A model generated the notes under the pieces. It searched no databases and was not told the origin of the DNA. It saw only the letters and a program-made list of their open reading frames with translations. Positions 1 to 8,727 of a stretch of DNA of 64,000 bases are shown one piece after another. Source of the DNA: Starkeya sp. ORNL1 (GTDB taxonomy: Bacteria; Pseudomonadota; Alphaproteobacteria; Rhizobiales; Xanthobacteraceae); NCBI RefSeq assembly GCF_012971745.1, contig NZ_CP048834.1, positions 1,054,001 through 1,118,000 on the forward strand, read 5' to 3'. Each line of letters begins with the position of its first letter. Within the stretch, counting starts at the first letter, position 1. A program made the translations under genes and the position numbers.

Positions 1-84
1 AAAGCGGTCGAACGTGACTGCGCCGCCGTCGGTTAGCAACGCTTCATGACAGTTCGACGACAGTCGCGATTCCGAAGCGTTGTC

Positions 85-1194
85 TTACCTTGGGGCACTT
101 TCGGGCACACTCGCCATCACGCCCGACGTCGCGAAGCGCGCCTGCGGCAGCGCGGCGTAAAGCGCGGGCAGCTTGGTGCGGTCGAGGAAGGCCGGCAGCA
201 CCTCCACCGCGGCAATGGCAGCGATGACGGCTTTGAGGTCCGACAGTGGTGGGTGCACGTTCCAGCGCACGAAAGAGGCGCGGCCCTCGCCGACCAGTTC
301 CGCCGCGAGGGTGCCGCTGCCGACATGGCCGGTGAAGGCGATGCGCACGCTAGGCTCGTCGCGCCATTTCACGGCGAGCTCGCGGCCGAGACCGCTGCCG
401 AGGGCCGGCTTGGCGACGATCATCACGCCTTCCGGCGCCGCTCCGGCGTCGAGCGGACCGGCATTCGACAGCATGCCGGCGAGCGCGGCGCGGCCGTGGG
501 CCGTCAGCACCTCGTCCTCGGCAGCAATCACGGCTTCCGCGATGTGCCGATGCGCCGGGCAGAGCCGTACATGTGCGCCGGAGCGGGCCAGCACCACCGC
601 CATCTCCAGCCCGCGCCCATCGGCCGGCGCCGGCAGCAACAACGGCCCCTCGCCTGCCATGGCGACGAGCTTTGCCGCACCGATATCGAGCGGCTCGTCA
701 TAGTCGCCATAGGAGGCGTCGACGATCGCCAACGTCGCCGGCGGCGGCATGTCGAACGGGTAGAGCGCGGACTCCCGGCTGACGTCGCCAGTATAGAGCA
801 GGCTCTCATTGGCAGCGGCATCGGCAATATGCAGCCACACCCCGCCCGGCGCGTGCCCGTTGCGCCCCGTCGTCACCCGAAGGCCGAGGATGTCCGCCAT
901 GCCGCGCAGCGGCAGCGCCGACGTCGGGCGTGTCAGCGTGTCGCCTGCCAGATCATGGACCAGCGCCGTCATGAACACCGGCACTTCGGGCGGGACGAGA
1001 TCAAGCGCGGCGATATGGTCGAGATGGCCATGGGAGACGAGCACGGCGTCGAGCGTGCCGATCCCGCTGAGGTCCGGCCGCCGCTTGTTGTCCGGGCCCT
1101 CGCCGCAGTCCAGCAGCAGGCGTCGCCCGTCGATCTCGACCAGGAATGCCGCCGGTCCCTTGACCCCGAACCCGGAGATCGCCTCGACCCTCAT
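85..1194 (-). CDS. MBL-fold metallo-hydrolase, beta-CASP/CPSF-like
   Basis: 369 residues. A metallo-beta-lactamase fold is shown by the HGHLDH metal-binding motif near residue 55, a TGDVS segment near 136, TGHVGSG near 290 and a HPPLSDL segment near 318. The last two resemble the beta-CASP part of CPSF/RNase J-type proteins. The probable role is a metal-dependent hydrolase, perhaps of nucleic acid, but the substrate cannot be read from the sequence. The ATG overlaps the stop codon of the upstream ABC exporter gene by four bases, so the two are probably translationally coupled. It could instead be a general MBL hydrolase; fold confidence is high, substrate confidence is low. Confidence 0.8.
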   Translation of the reverse strand: MRVEAISGFGVKGPAAFLVEIDGRRLLLDCGEGPDNKRRPDLSGIGTLDAVLVSHGHLDHIAALDLVPPEVPVFMTALVHDLAGDTLTRPTSALPLRGMADILGLRVTTGRNGHAPGGVWLHIADAAANESLLYTGDVSRESALYPFDMPPPATLAIVDASYGDYDEPLDIGAAKLVAMAGEGPLLLPAPADGRGLEMAVVLARSGAHVRLCPAHRHIAEAVIAAEDEVLTAHGRAALAGMLSNAGPLDAGAAPEGVMIVAKPALGSGLGRELAVKWRDEPSVRIAFTGHVGSGTLAAELVGEGRASFVRWNVHPPLSDLKAVIAAIAAVEVLPAFLDRTKLPALYAALPQARFATSGVMASVPESAPR

Positions 1195-2942
1195 GTCCGC
1201 TCCGTGGCCATTTCGTCCGCCCCGGCGAACTGGGTGTCGTGAAGGCGGCGATAGATGCCGGGGCCGGCGATCAGGTCGCCGTGGCGACCCTGTTCGGCGA
1301 TGCCGCCATCGGTCACCACCACGATGCGGTCGGCATTGCGGATGGTGGCGAGGCGGTGGGCGATCACCAGCGTGGTACGCCCTTCCGACAGCGCGGCGAG
1401 CGACTGCTGGATCTCGCGTTCGGTCTCGGTGTCGAGCGCCGAGGTCGCCTCGTCGAGTATCAGGATCGGCGGGTCCTTGAGGAAGATGCGGGCGATGGCG
1501 ACGCGCTGCTTCTGCCCGCCGGAAAGCTTCACGCCGCGCTCGCCGACAATGGTGTCGAGCCCGGCCGGCAGGCCGGCCACCATGACGTCGAGCCGGGCGC
1601 GGTGCACCGCCTCCGCGATCTCGGCCTCGGTGGCGTCGAGCCGGCCATAGGCGATGTTGTCGCGCAGCGTGCCGGCGAACAGGAACACGTCCTGCTGCAC
1701 GATGCCGATATGGGCGCGCAGCGAGGCCAGCGTCAGGTCGCGGATGTCCACGCCGTCAATGCTGATGCGCCCGGCGCTCGGCTCGTAGAAGCGCGGCAGC
1801 AGCGAACAGATGGTGGTCTTGCCGGCGCCTGACGGGCCGACGAACGCCACCGTCTCGCCGGCGCGGATGGTGAGGTCGAGCCCGCGCAGCACGAGCGAGG
1901 CGGCGCCGCCATAGCCGAAGCTCACCTGCTCGTAGCGGATCGCGTCGCGCAGCCCGGTCATCTCGGTCGCCTGCGGGCGGTCGGCGATATCGGCCTTGGT
2001 CGCCAAGAGGTCGAGATAGGAGCGGAAGCCGGCAATGCCCTTGGGATAGATCTCGATGATGGCGTTGATCTTCTCGATCGGCCGGAAGAACACGCCGACC
2101 AGCAGCAGGAAGCCGATGAAGCCGCCATTCGACAGGTCGCCGCGGATGACGAACCAAGTGCCGGCAACCATCACCACCATCTGCGTGAGCCGCATGCCGA
2201 GATAGGACAGCGAGGCATTGGCGGCCATGATGCGATAGGCGGCGAGCTTGGTCTCGCGGTAGCGCGCATTGTCGTGGGCGAACAGCGCGCGCTCATGGTC
2301 CTCATTGCCGAACGCCTGCACCACGCGCATGCCCCCGACATTCTCCTCCAGCCGCGCATTGAAGTCGCCCACGCGGGCGAACAGCGCGCGGAAATTGTGC
2401 GTCATCCGTCCGCCATAGTGGCTGGTGAACCAGGCGGTGACCGGCACCACGGCGAAGGTGATGAGCGCCAGCGGCACGTTCACCGTCAACATCAGGGCGA
2501 AGGCGCCGAGGAAGGTCATCACCGCGATGAAGGCGTCTTCCGGACCGTGATGGGCGACCTCGCCCACCTCCTCCAGATTCTTGGTGATGCGGGCGACGAG
2601 ATGCCCGGTCTTGTGGTTGTCGTAGAAACTGAAGGACAGCTTCTGCAGATGGTCGAAGCTGCGGCGGCGCATCTCGGTCTCGATATTGATGCCGAGCATG
2701 TGCCCCCAATAGGTGACGATCGCCATCAGCCCGGCATTCAGCACATAGATCACCAGCAGCGCAGCAGCCGCCGCGGCGATCAGGCTCCAATTCTGCTCGG
2801 GCAGCAGTTCGTCGATGAACAGCTTCACCGCCATGGGGAAGCCGAGTTCCAGCAGACCCGAGATCACCGCGCAGGAGAAGTCGAGCAGGAACAGGCCCTT
2901 ATAGGGGGCGTAATAGGCGAAGAACTGCTTCAGGATGGTCAT
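1191..2942 (-). CDS. ABC exporter, fused permease and ATPase
   Basis: 583 residues from the chosen ATG. The reading frame stays open upstream to 3083, but the extension enters a palindromic repeat and reads as non-coding, while MTILKQFFAYY is a typical start for this family. Residues 1-310 form a six-helix ABC exporter membrane domain. The C-terminal ATPase has Walker A GPSGAGKTT, signature LSGGQKQR and Walker B ILILDEATSAL. It works as a homo- or heterodimer in the inner membrane exporting a lipid, peptide or drug-like substrate; MsbA/multidrug-type exporters are the closest class. Its coupling with the MBL hydrolase gene suggests a shared role that I cannot name. Confidence 0.9.
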   Translation of the reverse strand: MTILKQFFAYYAPYKGLFLLDFSCAVISGLLELGFPMAVKLFIDELLPEQNWSLIAAAAAALLVIYVLNAGLMAIVTYWGHMLGINIETEMRRRSFDHLQKLSFSFYDNHKTGHLVARITKNLEEVGEVAHHGPEDAFIAVMTFLGAFALMLTVNVPLALITFAVVPVTAWFTSHYGGRMTHNFRALFARVGDFNARLEENVGGMRVVQAFGNEDHERALFAHDNARYRETKLAAYRIMAANASLSYLGMRLTQMVVMVAGTWFVIRGDLSNGGFIGFLLLVGVFFRPIEKINAIIEIYPKGIAGFRSYLDLLATKADIADRPQATEMTGLRDAIRYEQVSFGYGGAASLVLRGLDLTIRAGETVAFVGPSGAGKTTICSLLPRFYEPSAGRISIDGVDIRDLTLASLRAHIGIVQQDVFLFAGTLRDNIAYGRLDATEAEIAEAVHRARLDVMVAGLPAGLDTIVGERGVKLSGGQKQRVAIARIFLKDPPILILDEATSALDTETEREIQQSLAALSEGRTTLVIAHRLATIRNADRIVVVTDGGIAEQGRHGDLIAGPGIYRRLHDTQFAGADEMATERT

Positions 2943-3048
2943 TTTCACGTGCATCGGGCAATGGGCCGTCCGCCGATCGGCGAGGCCGTGGCGAGGGTAT
3001 ATTTCACAAAGCCGCTCCGGTGTCATGACATCGGGATGGCGGAACTTG

Positions 3049-3160
3049 GCTTCAGCATCCTTCGAGGCCGCCTGCGGCGGCACCTCAGGATGACGTGGTT
3101 CTTATAAACGCGACGTCATCCTGAGGTGCGAGCGTAGCGAGCCTCGAAGGATGCTGAAGC
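3049..3160. repeat. Family R1 palindromic repeat, inverted pair
   Basis: Two units in opposite orientation, each with outer arms CATCCTT..AGGATG-like and inner CCTC..GAGG. The left unit has a perfect inner stem GCCGCC-TGC-GGCGGC (3067-3081); the right unit has GCGAGC-N3-GCGAGC, which does not pair. It lies between the ABC exporter and the AraC gene. It is one of six R1 loci in the window. Confidence 0.85.
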
Positions 3161-3176
3161 CAAGCCACAGCCCTGC

Positions 3177-4145
3177 TCAAGCACCGCCCTGGCATTGCTT
3201 GCGGAACTGCGAGGGCGGCAGGCCGAAGCGGCGGCGGAAGCTGCGGTTGAAGTAAGAGAGGTCGCCGAATCCGGCCTCATAGGCGATGGCGCTGACCGAG
3301 CGCAACGCGCCCTCGCCGCGCCGCTCCAGCATGGCCCGCGCCACTTCCAGCCGCTGCTCCAGCACATAGGCGGTGAAGGTGGTGGCCTCCGCCTCGAACA
3401 GCTTCTGCACATAGCGCGGCGTGATGCCGTGCGCCTCGGCGATGGTCTCCACCGAGAGATCGCGGCGAGCGAGTTCGCGGCCGATATGATCCTTCAGCGT
3501 GGCGAGGCGGGCGGCAGGGTTCGGTGCGCGCTCGTGCGCGCCGTCCAGCCCGAACAGCACGCCGGCGAGGTCGCGTATGTGGTTGCCGGCGAGCCGGGCA
3601 TGGCGCTCGCTCTCCAGCGGGATCATGCCCTGCATCAGCGCGCCGGCGTAGTGCGCGAGCAGCAGCAGCCGGTTGTCGTTCGCGGATGCCGGCCGCAGCA
3701 GCAGCCCGTCGCGATGCGCGCCGCGGGCGACGGCCGGCGCGGAGATGCGCAGATGGTCGACCCGTACCGGCTTGGTGGAGTCATATTCGAAAGGCTCATC
3801 CAGCGTGAGCAAGGCAGCGTCGCCGGCCGAGATCACCAGTTCGCGTCCACCCTGGCGAACCGGCATGGCACCGCCGACCGGGCGCAGCAGCAGCACCTCC
3901 CCTGCCGGTTCGCTCTCCGCGTGCTCGGCGTGCCGGAATCGCGCAGCGACGCTGAAGCAACTGGCAAGCAGCGCACCGGGCAGCGCGCAATGCACGATCC
4001 GGCCCTTGAACAGCGCGCCTTCCGCCACCTCGATCTCGATGCCCGCCATCATCCCGGCAAAGGCGCTGCGGAAGGCGTCGACCCGTTGCGCAGCCGGGAA
4101 ATGAGAGCTTTCGAACCAGGCCGGCTGGTAAGGCGCATGCATCAT
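3177..4145 (-). CDS. AraC-family transcriptional regulator
   Basis: 322 residues. Residues 1-200 form a cupin-like sensory half of the AraC_binding_2 type. Residues about 215-320 hold the two helix-turn-helix AraC DNA-binding domain, ending with the family hallmark GFGDLSYFNRSFRRRFG. It is divergent from the TonB receptor gene (187-bp gap), the usual position for a regulator of a siderophore receptor, as with PchR and FptA in Pseudomonas. Regulation of that receptor is therefore inferred; the ligand is unknown. The start codon is overlapped by a 13-bp inverted repeat that could mediate autoregulation. Confidence 0.88.
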   Translation of the reverse strand: MMHAPYQPAWFESSHFPAAQRVDAFRSAFAGMMAGIEIEVAEGALFKGRIVHCALPGALLASCFSVAARFRHAEHAESEPAGEVLLLRPVGGAMPVRQGGRELVISAGDAALLTLDEPFEYDSTKPVRVDHLRISAPAVARGAHRDGLLLRPASANDNRLLLLAHYAGALMQGMIPLESERHARLAGNHIRDLAGVLFGLDGAHERAPNPAARLATLKDHIGRELARRDLSVETIAEAHGITPRYVQKLFEAEATTFTAYVLEQRLEVARAMLERRGEGALRSVSAIAYEAGFGDLSYFNRSFRRRFGLPPSQFRKQCQGGA

Positions 4146-4157
4146 GGAATGATTCCA
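4145..4157. promoter_or_regulatory. Inverted repeat TGGAAT-G-ATTCCA over the AraC start
   Basis: A perfect 6-bp inverted repeat with one-base spacer touches the AraC initiation codon. A second palindrome, TAAATATTTA, lies at 4252-4261 nearer the receptor gene. Both are candidate operators in the 187-bp divergent region; the binding protein (AraC itself or an iron regulator) is not determined. Confidence 0.4.
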
Positions 4158-4332
4158 AGTCGTTGCCGCACAGTAACACCGCGTCTTTAAGTGCCCGAGT
4201 TCGTTCTAGGCCAGTTTCGGTTTCGTGTCTGCCCAAGCAGAACCACTTCATAAATATTTACAAGTCAGTCCGATGGGCTCAACGCAGATCGCCTGAGGTG
4301 CGGCGGCTGCTTATTCGGAAATGTTATAAACT

Positions 4333-6630
4333 ATGAAGCGGTCGGCGCGCGGTGTTCTCTTATCGTCCTTCAGTGTTCTGGCGTTCTGCCTGTCGCATCC
4401 GGCCTTGGCCCAGCAAGCGACCAATGACGGCGAGACCATCGATCTCGACACCGTTACGGTGACCGCCACCCGCGCCGATCGCCCGCTCAGCGACGTGCCG
4501 CAGACCGTGCGCGTCGTCGAGCGCGCCGAGATCGAGGAGCAGCTTCAGCTTACCAACAGCGCCGCCGCGGTGCTGGCCAAGCTGATCCCCGGCTATACGC
4601 TGCCGACGCAGACCATCTCCAGCGCCTCCGAGACCTTTCGCGGCCGCGACCTGCTGGTGATGATCGACGGCGTGCCGATGAACACGCCGCTGCGCGACGT
4701 CTCGCGCATCTTGCCGATGATCGACCTCAATACGGTCGAGCGCATCGAGGTGGTGGCCGGCGCCTCGAGCCTGTACGGCTCGGGCGCCACCGGCGGCACG
4801 GTGAACTTCATTACCCGCAAGCCGACCGAGGGCAAGCCGACGGTCGCGGTGAATGCCGCCATCCGCGCCTTCACCGCCAAGCTGGGGGAATCGCTGGCGC
4901 CGGAGGTCTCGGCCACGGTGTCGGGCAAGGCAACGAGCGGCGTCGACTATCTGTTCAGCGGCAGCGGCACCTTCGCCAACAAGACCTATGACGGCGACGG
5001 CCGCGAATTGCCCTCCGACGGCATGCTCGGCCAGGGCGGCGGCGACCGCTTCGGGCGTGGCAATTTCCTCGGCAAGGTCGGCTACGACTTCGACGCCGCC
5101 CGCCGCTTCGAGGTGTCCGCCTCCTGGATCTATATGGAGCAGGATCCGCAATGGATGACGCTCTACCAGGCACCGTTCGCCCGGCCGGACATCGGCAATG
5201 CCTATACTGGCGAGAGCGTGCTGGAGGACACCAAATCGGTGTCGGCGCGCTACACCGATACTGGCTTCGCGCTCGGCGAGCTGAGCGTGCTGGCGTATTA
5301 CAACGACATCAAGAAGCGCTTCAACTACAGCGAGTTCGACATCGGCTACAACAACACGGTGTATTATTCGGGTAACCCGGCCTCGCCGACCTCACCGTAT
5401 AATCAGAGCGAGCTCTATTCCGAACGCGCCGGCCTCAACCTCACCATCGACACGCCCATCAACTTCATCGACGGCGCCAAGCTGACCTGGGGCTCCGACG
5501 TCGTCTATGACCGGACGTGGCAGACCATGACCAATGGCGAGGACATCTTCACGCCATTGCAGCAGACCACCTATGCCGGCTTCGCCCAATTGCAGGTGCC
5601 GATCGGCGAGCGCCTCGTGGTGCGTGCCGGCGTCCGCTACGAATATCTCGACCTCTCGGTATCCGATTATACGCGGCCGGCGGCATTCACGGGCGGCGTG
5701 ATTCCGCCTTACGGCCCGGTCGCCGCCATCCTGCCGCCGCTGAACGTAACCGGCGGCGACTACAATTATTCCGCGCCGACCTTCAATATCGGCGCCACCT
5801 TCAAGCTGACCGAGACCTCGGAGATCTATGGTGGCTTCAGCCAGGGTTTCGCGCTTCCGGACCTCGGCGCCTTCACCCGGCGCGCCGGCGCGCAGACCAC
5901 GGCCGACGCGCTCGCCCATAGCTGCGGGCTGATGCCATATCCGCTGCCGGGCAACGTGCCGGCCGGCGTCAATCCCTGCAACAGGTCCTGGACGCTCTCC
6001 TATGACGATCTCGGCATCGAGGCGCAGATCGTCAACAATTACGAGCTTGGCCTGCGCTACGGCTTCGGACGCTTCCGCGGCAGCCTCGCAGGCTTCGTCT
6101 CCACCTCCGACCAGGGCGTGAACTTCGTCGCCGCCACCAACAGCATCAAGCAGCAGAAGGAGATCATCTATGGCGTCGAGTTCACCGGCGAGTACGCGGT
6201 GAACGACCAGCTCACCCTCGGCACCAATCTCGGCTGGCGCGAGGGCAAATGGGATTCCGACGGCGACGGCGACATCGACTACTACCTGCCGAACAACCGC
6301 ATCTCGACGCCGTTCCGCGGCACGGTCTACGGCGACTATGTCTTCAAGACCGGCACCCGCTTCCGGCTGGAGGGCGAGTTCTGGTCCGGCCGCGACGAAT
6401 ATGACGGCACCGACAGCAATCCGGCCGACGGCCTGACCATCTACGAGATCGACAGCGGCGCCACCATCAATGCCGCGATCAGCCAGCCGCTCGGCGGCGG
6501 CACGCTTTATGTGTCGGTCGACAACCTGCTCGACGCCGACTACGCGAACCCGACCGCGACCGCCACCCGCAATCTGCCGGTGAATGGCTGGGGCCGCACC
6601 GTCACGCTCGGCTTCAGCAAGACGTTTTAA
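4333..6630 (+). CDS. TonB-dependent siderophore receptor
   Basis: 765 residues. A signal peptide (about residues 1-26, ending SHPALAQ) is followed by a TonB box/plug region starting near TVTVTATRADRP. The plug carries FRGRDLLVMIDGVPMNT and RIEVVAGASSLYGSGATGG, both classic plug motifs. The rest is a 22-strand barrel ending in the aromatic residue Phe (GFSKTF), as outer-membrane insertion requires. It would take up a ferric siderophore across the outer membrane with energy from TonB-ExbBD. The next two genes follow in the same direction, the second encoding an RhtX/FptX-like inner-membrane siderophore transporter, which supports this substrate class. The exact siderophore cannot be named. Confidence 0.92.
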   Translation: MKRSARGVLLSSFSVLAFCLSHPALAQQATNDGETIDLDTVTVTATRADRPLSDVPQTVRVVERAEIEEQLQLTNSAAAVLAKLIPGYTLPTQTISSASETFRGRDLLVMIDGVPMNTPLRDVSRILPMIDLNTVERIEVVAGASSLYGSGATGGTVNFITRKPTEGKPTVAVNAAIRAFTAKLGESLAPEVSATVSGKATSGVDYLFSGSGTFANKTYDGDGRELPSDGMLGQGGGDRFGRGNFLGKVGYDFDAARRFEVSASWIYMEQDPQWMTLYQAPFARPDIGNAYTGESVLEDTKSVSARYTDTGFALGELSVLAYYNDIKKRFNYSEFDIGYNNTVYYSGNPASPTSPYNQSELYSERAGLNLTIDTPINFIDGAKLTWGSDVVYDRTWQTMTNGEDIFTPLQQTTYAGFAQLQVPIGERLVVRAGVRYEYLDLSVSDYTRPAAFTGGVIPPYGPVAAILPPLNVTGGDYNYSAPTFNIGATFKLTETSEIYGGFSQGFALPDLGAFTRRAGAQTTADALAHSCGLMPYPLPGNVPAGVNPCNRSWTLSYDDLGIEAQIVNNYELGLRYGFGRFRGSLAGFVSTSDQGVNFVAATNSIKQQKEIIYGVEFTGEYAVNDQLTLGTNLGWREGKWDSDGDGDIDYYLPNNRISTPFRGTVYGDYVFKTGTRFRLEGEFWSGRDEYDGTDSNPADGLTIYEIDSGATINAAISQPLGGGTLYVSVDNLLDADYANPTATATRNLPVNGWGRTVTLGFSKTF

Positions 6631-6664
6631 ATGCCGGACAAGAGTCATTCCTGGTTGAGGACCA

Positions 6665-6774
6665 CCTCATCCTGAGGTGCCGCCATAGGCGGCCTCGAAG
6701 GATGTTGAAGCAGAGCAACGTCCCTCTGCGTGAACATCCTTCGAGGCTCGCTGCGCTCGCACCTCAGGATGAGG
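6665..6774. repeat. Family R1 palindromic repeat, inverted pair
   Basis: Two head-to-head R1 units between the TonB receptor stop and the next gene. The left unit has inner stem GCCGCC-ATA-GGCGGC; the right has GCTCGC-N3-GCTCGC, not complementary. Its place inside a probable operon suggests it could shape mRNA decay between receptor and transporter. Confidence 0.85.
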
Positions 6775-6799
6775 CGGTAGGAATTGAAGTAGATCCACC

Positions 6800-7198
6800 A
6801 TGGTGCGTCTCGACAATGAGGCCGGCAGTCTGGTCACGCTGCGCTTCCATCAGCCTTATGCCGACGCCGACGAGGCGGACTATCTCGCGGCCCTTGAGAC
6901 ACTCGCGGCGTTGACCGAGCCTTTCGTACTGCTCACCGTGTTCGGGGGCGGACCCGGCCTGTCGCAGGCCGGCGAGCGGGCGCAGGCGCTGTGGTTCAAG
7001 CGCAGCCGGGGGGCGATGCAGCACAAGTGCCGCGCCTGCGCCATCGTGCGGCCGAATGCCAGCGACGACATGGCCGCGGTGTTCCGGCGGCTGTGGTCGT
7101 TCCCGATCCATGCGACGCCGGATGAGGGGGAAGCGCGCCGGATGCTTTCGCGCTACATGACGATGGGGAATATGGGGGTCGCTCGTGAGCGTGGCTGA
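6800..7198 (+). CDS. Small hypothetical protein of siderophore locus
   Basis: 132 residues, soluble, no signal peptide or membrane segment. The sequence has a KRSRGAMQHKCRAC stretch in the middle with two close Cys residues. I do not recognise the family. It sits between the TonB receptor and the MFS transporter and overlaps the transporter start by 14 bp, so it is translated with it. In Pseudomonas aeruginosa the pyochelin locus has a small gene, fptB, between the receptor fptA and downstream fptC/fptX; this gene is in an equivalent place, which is a positional analogy and not proof of homology. Confidence 0.6.
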   Translation: MVRLDNEAGSLVTLRFHQPYADADEADYLAALETLAALTEPFVLLTVFGGGPGLSQAGERAQALWFKRSRGAMQHKCRACAIVRPNASDDMAAVFRRLWSFPIHATPDEGEARRMLSRYMTMGNMGVARERG

Positions 7199-8432
7199 GC
7201 AGACGGCAATCGAGGCAACGGCGCCGCCGCTCGGTCGCACCCGGCTGTTCCTGGTGTTGGCCGGGCTCTATCTCGCCCAGGCGATCCCGGCCTATCTCAT
7301 GGTCGCCGCGGTGCCGCCGATCATGCGCGAGCAGGGCGTGTCACGCACCACCATCGGGCTGATCGCCATATTGCTGGTCCCCGGCGTGCTGAAATTCCTG
7401 TGGGCGGCGAAGATCGACCAGATCCGGCCTGTCGCGCGGGCGCACCGGGCGAGCTGGATCCTCATCACCCAGACCGGCACGGTGCTGGCGCTGTTCGCGC
7501 TCGCCTTCTTCGAGCCGACCGACATCGTCGCCTTCATGACCATCGGCCTGATCATGTCGGTGCTGGTCTCGACGCAGGACATCGCCACCGACGGCTATGC
7601 GGTGCGCCAGCTGGCGGCACGCGACCGGCCGCTCGGCAACGCCATACAGGGCGGCGCGGTGGCGCTCGGGGTGGTCGTCGGGGGTACCTTGAGCCTCGTC
7701 ATCTACCACCACTTCGGCTGGCGGCCGATGATATGGACCATGTGCGCCGCCTCGCTGTTGCCGCTGATCGCCGCGCTGTCGATGCGCGAGGACGCCGACC
7801 CGGAACCCGCCGACCAACCGCGCGCTTCGCTCAAGGCGTTCTGGGCGCGGCCCGAGGCGCGCGAGGCGCTGCTCATCGCATTGGTCTATCGCGCCAGCGA
7901 GGGGCTGATAAAGGCGATGGAGGGCCCCTATCTCGTCGATCGCGGCGTGCCGCTCGACATTGTCGGCTATCTCTCCGGCGGCGCCGCCGCCACTGCCGGC
8001 CTGATCGGCTCCGGCCTTGCCGCCATATTGATGCTGCGGCTCGGCGCCTCCGGCGTGCTGACGCTGCTCGGCCTGCTGCGGACGATCTGCTTCACGCTGT
8101 TCGCTGCGCATGCGCTCGACCTCGTCACCGGCTGGCCGACGCTGTTCGGTGCTGCGGCGTTCCAGACGCTGATCCGCTACATGGAGATCGTCGCGCTCTA
8201 CAGCGTGTTCATGGCGGTGTCCTCGAAGGCCCAGCCCGGCACCGACTTCACCATCCTCGCCTGCGCGCAGCTGGTGATCTATCTGATCGGCGCCAGCCTG
8301 GCCGGTGTGTTGGCGGACCTCATGGGCTATGGGCCGCTGTTCGCGCTCGCCGCCGTGCTCTCGCTAGTAGCGGTGATCTTCACCCGGTCGCGGCTACGGC
8401 GGCAGTCGGCCGCAGCTGTTTTGGCCGATTAG
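7185..8432 (+). CDS. RhtX/FptX-like MFS siderophore transporter
   Basis: 415 residues with about twelve membrane helices. The N-terminus (LFLVLAGLYLAQAIPAYLM) and the segment PGVLKFLWAAKIDQIRP resemble the RhtX/FptX family, single-polypeptide transporters that carry ferric rhizobactin 1021 or pyochelin across the inner membrane. It starts at GTG inside the 3' end of the previous gene, so translation is probably coupled. Together with the TonB receptor it forms a two-membrane uptake route that needs no ABC permease. It could also carry a siderophore-like peptide (AmpG-type transporters are distant relatives). Confidence 0.82.
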   Translation: MSVAEQTAIEATAPPLGRTRLFLVLAGLYLAQAIPAYLMVAAVPPIMREQGVSRTTIGLIAILLVPGVLKFLWAAKIDQIRPVARAHRASWILITQTGTVLALFALAFFEPTDIVAFMTIGLIMSVLVSTQDIATDGYAVRQLAARDRPLGNAIQGGAVALGVVVGGTLSLVIYHHFGWRPMIWTMCAASLLPLIAALSMREDADPEPADQPRASLKAFWARPEAREALLIALVYRASEGLIKAMEGPYLVDRGVPLDIVGYLSGGAAATAGLIGSGLAAILMLRLGASGVLTLLGLLRTICFTLFAAHALDLVTGWPTLFGAAAFQTLIRYMEIVALYSVFMAVSSKAQPGTDFTILACAQLVIYLIGASLAGVLADLMGYGPLFALAAVLSLVAVIFTRSRLRRQSAAAVLAD

Positions 8433-8467
8433 CACCCCGGCGGAACACTCGGTCGCACCCGAACCGA

Positions 8468-8492
8468 GGAACTGGCGGCGTATCGTTGCGTT
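8468..8492 (+). promoter_or_regulatory. EcfG-type general stress promoter
   Basis: GGAAC at 8468-8472, 16-base spacer, CGTT at 8489-8492. This matches the alphaproteobacterial EcfG consensus (GGAAC-N16/17-CGTT). It lies 28 bp before the ATG at 8521 and excludes the TTG codon at 8491 as the real start. Confidence 0.65.
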
Positions 8493-8520
8493 GGCAACGG
8501 TAATAGCCGGCGGACCCCAG

Positions 8521-8709
8521 ATGCTGACCATTCTCCTCCTGATCCTGATCATCATCCTGCTGGGCGGCGGCTATTACGGGCAGCGCGCCTATGGCGCGCG
8601 CGCCTTGATCGGGGTGGTGATCGTTGCGCTGGCGCTGCTGATGGTTTTCTGGGTCGCCAGCGACGAGCGGGCAGTCGGCCCCGGCGTGCCGTCGATCATC
8701 ACGCAATAG
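8521..8709 (+). CDS. Small hydrophobic membrane protein
   Basis: 62 residues: a very hydrophobic N-terminal helix (MLTILLLILIIILLGGGYYG) and a second helix IGVVIVALALLMVFW, with a short polar tail. The frame is open from a TTG at 8491, but that codon lies at the -10 element of the EcfG-type promoter, so the ATG at 8521 is chosen. It resembles the DUF3309-type short membrane proteins common in Hyphomicrobiales; function unknown. The promoter suggests general stress control. It is followed at once by the convergent lipase gene. Confidence 0.65.
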   Translation: MLTILLLILIIILLGGGYYGQRAYGARALIGVVIVALALLMVFWVASDERAVGPGVPSIITQ

Positions 8710-8727
8710 AGTTCTGTCTGCAGAATC

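Noticed and set aside
1..84. Left edge sequence before the first stop codon
   Set aside because: Too short and without a coding or structural signal; nothing can be supported.
2943..3083. N-terminal extension of the ABC exporter to 3083
   Set aside because: The extension enters an R1 repeat and has no family similarity; ATG at 2942 begins the canonical protein.
8491..8520. TTG start giving a 72-residue form of the small membrane protein
   Set aside because: The codon lies on the -10 element of the EcfG-type promoter, so it would not be transcribed from it; ATG at 8521 fits better.
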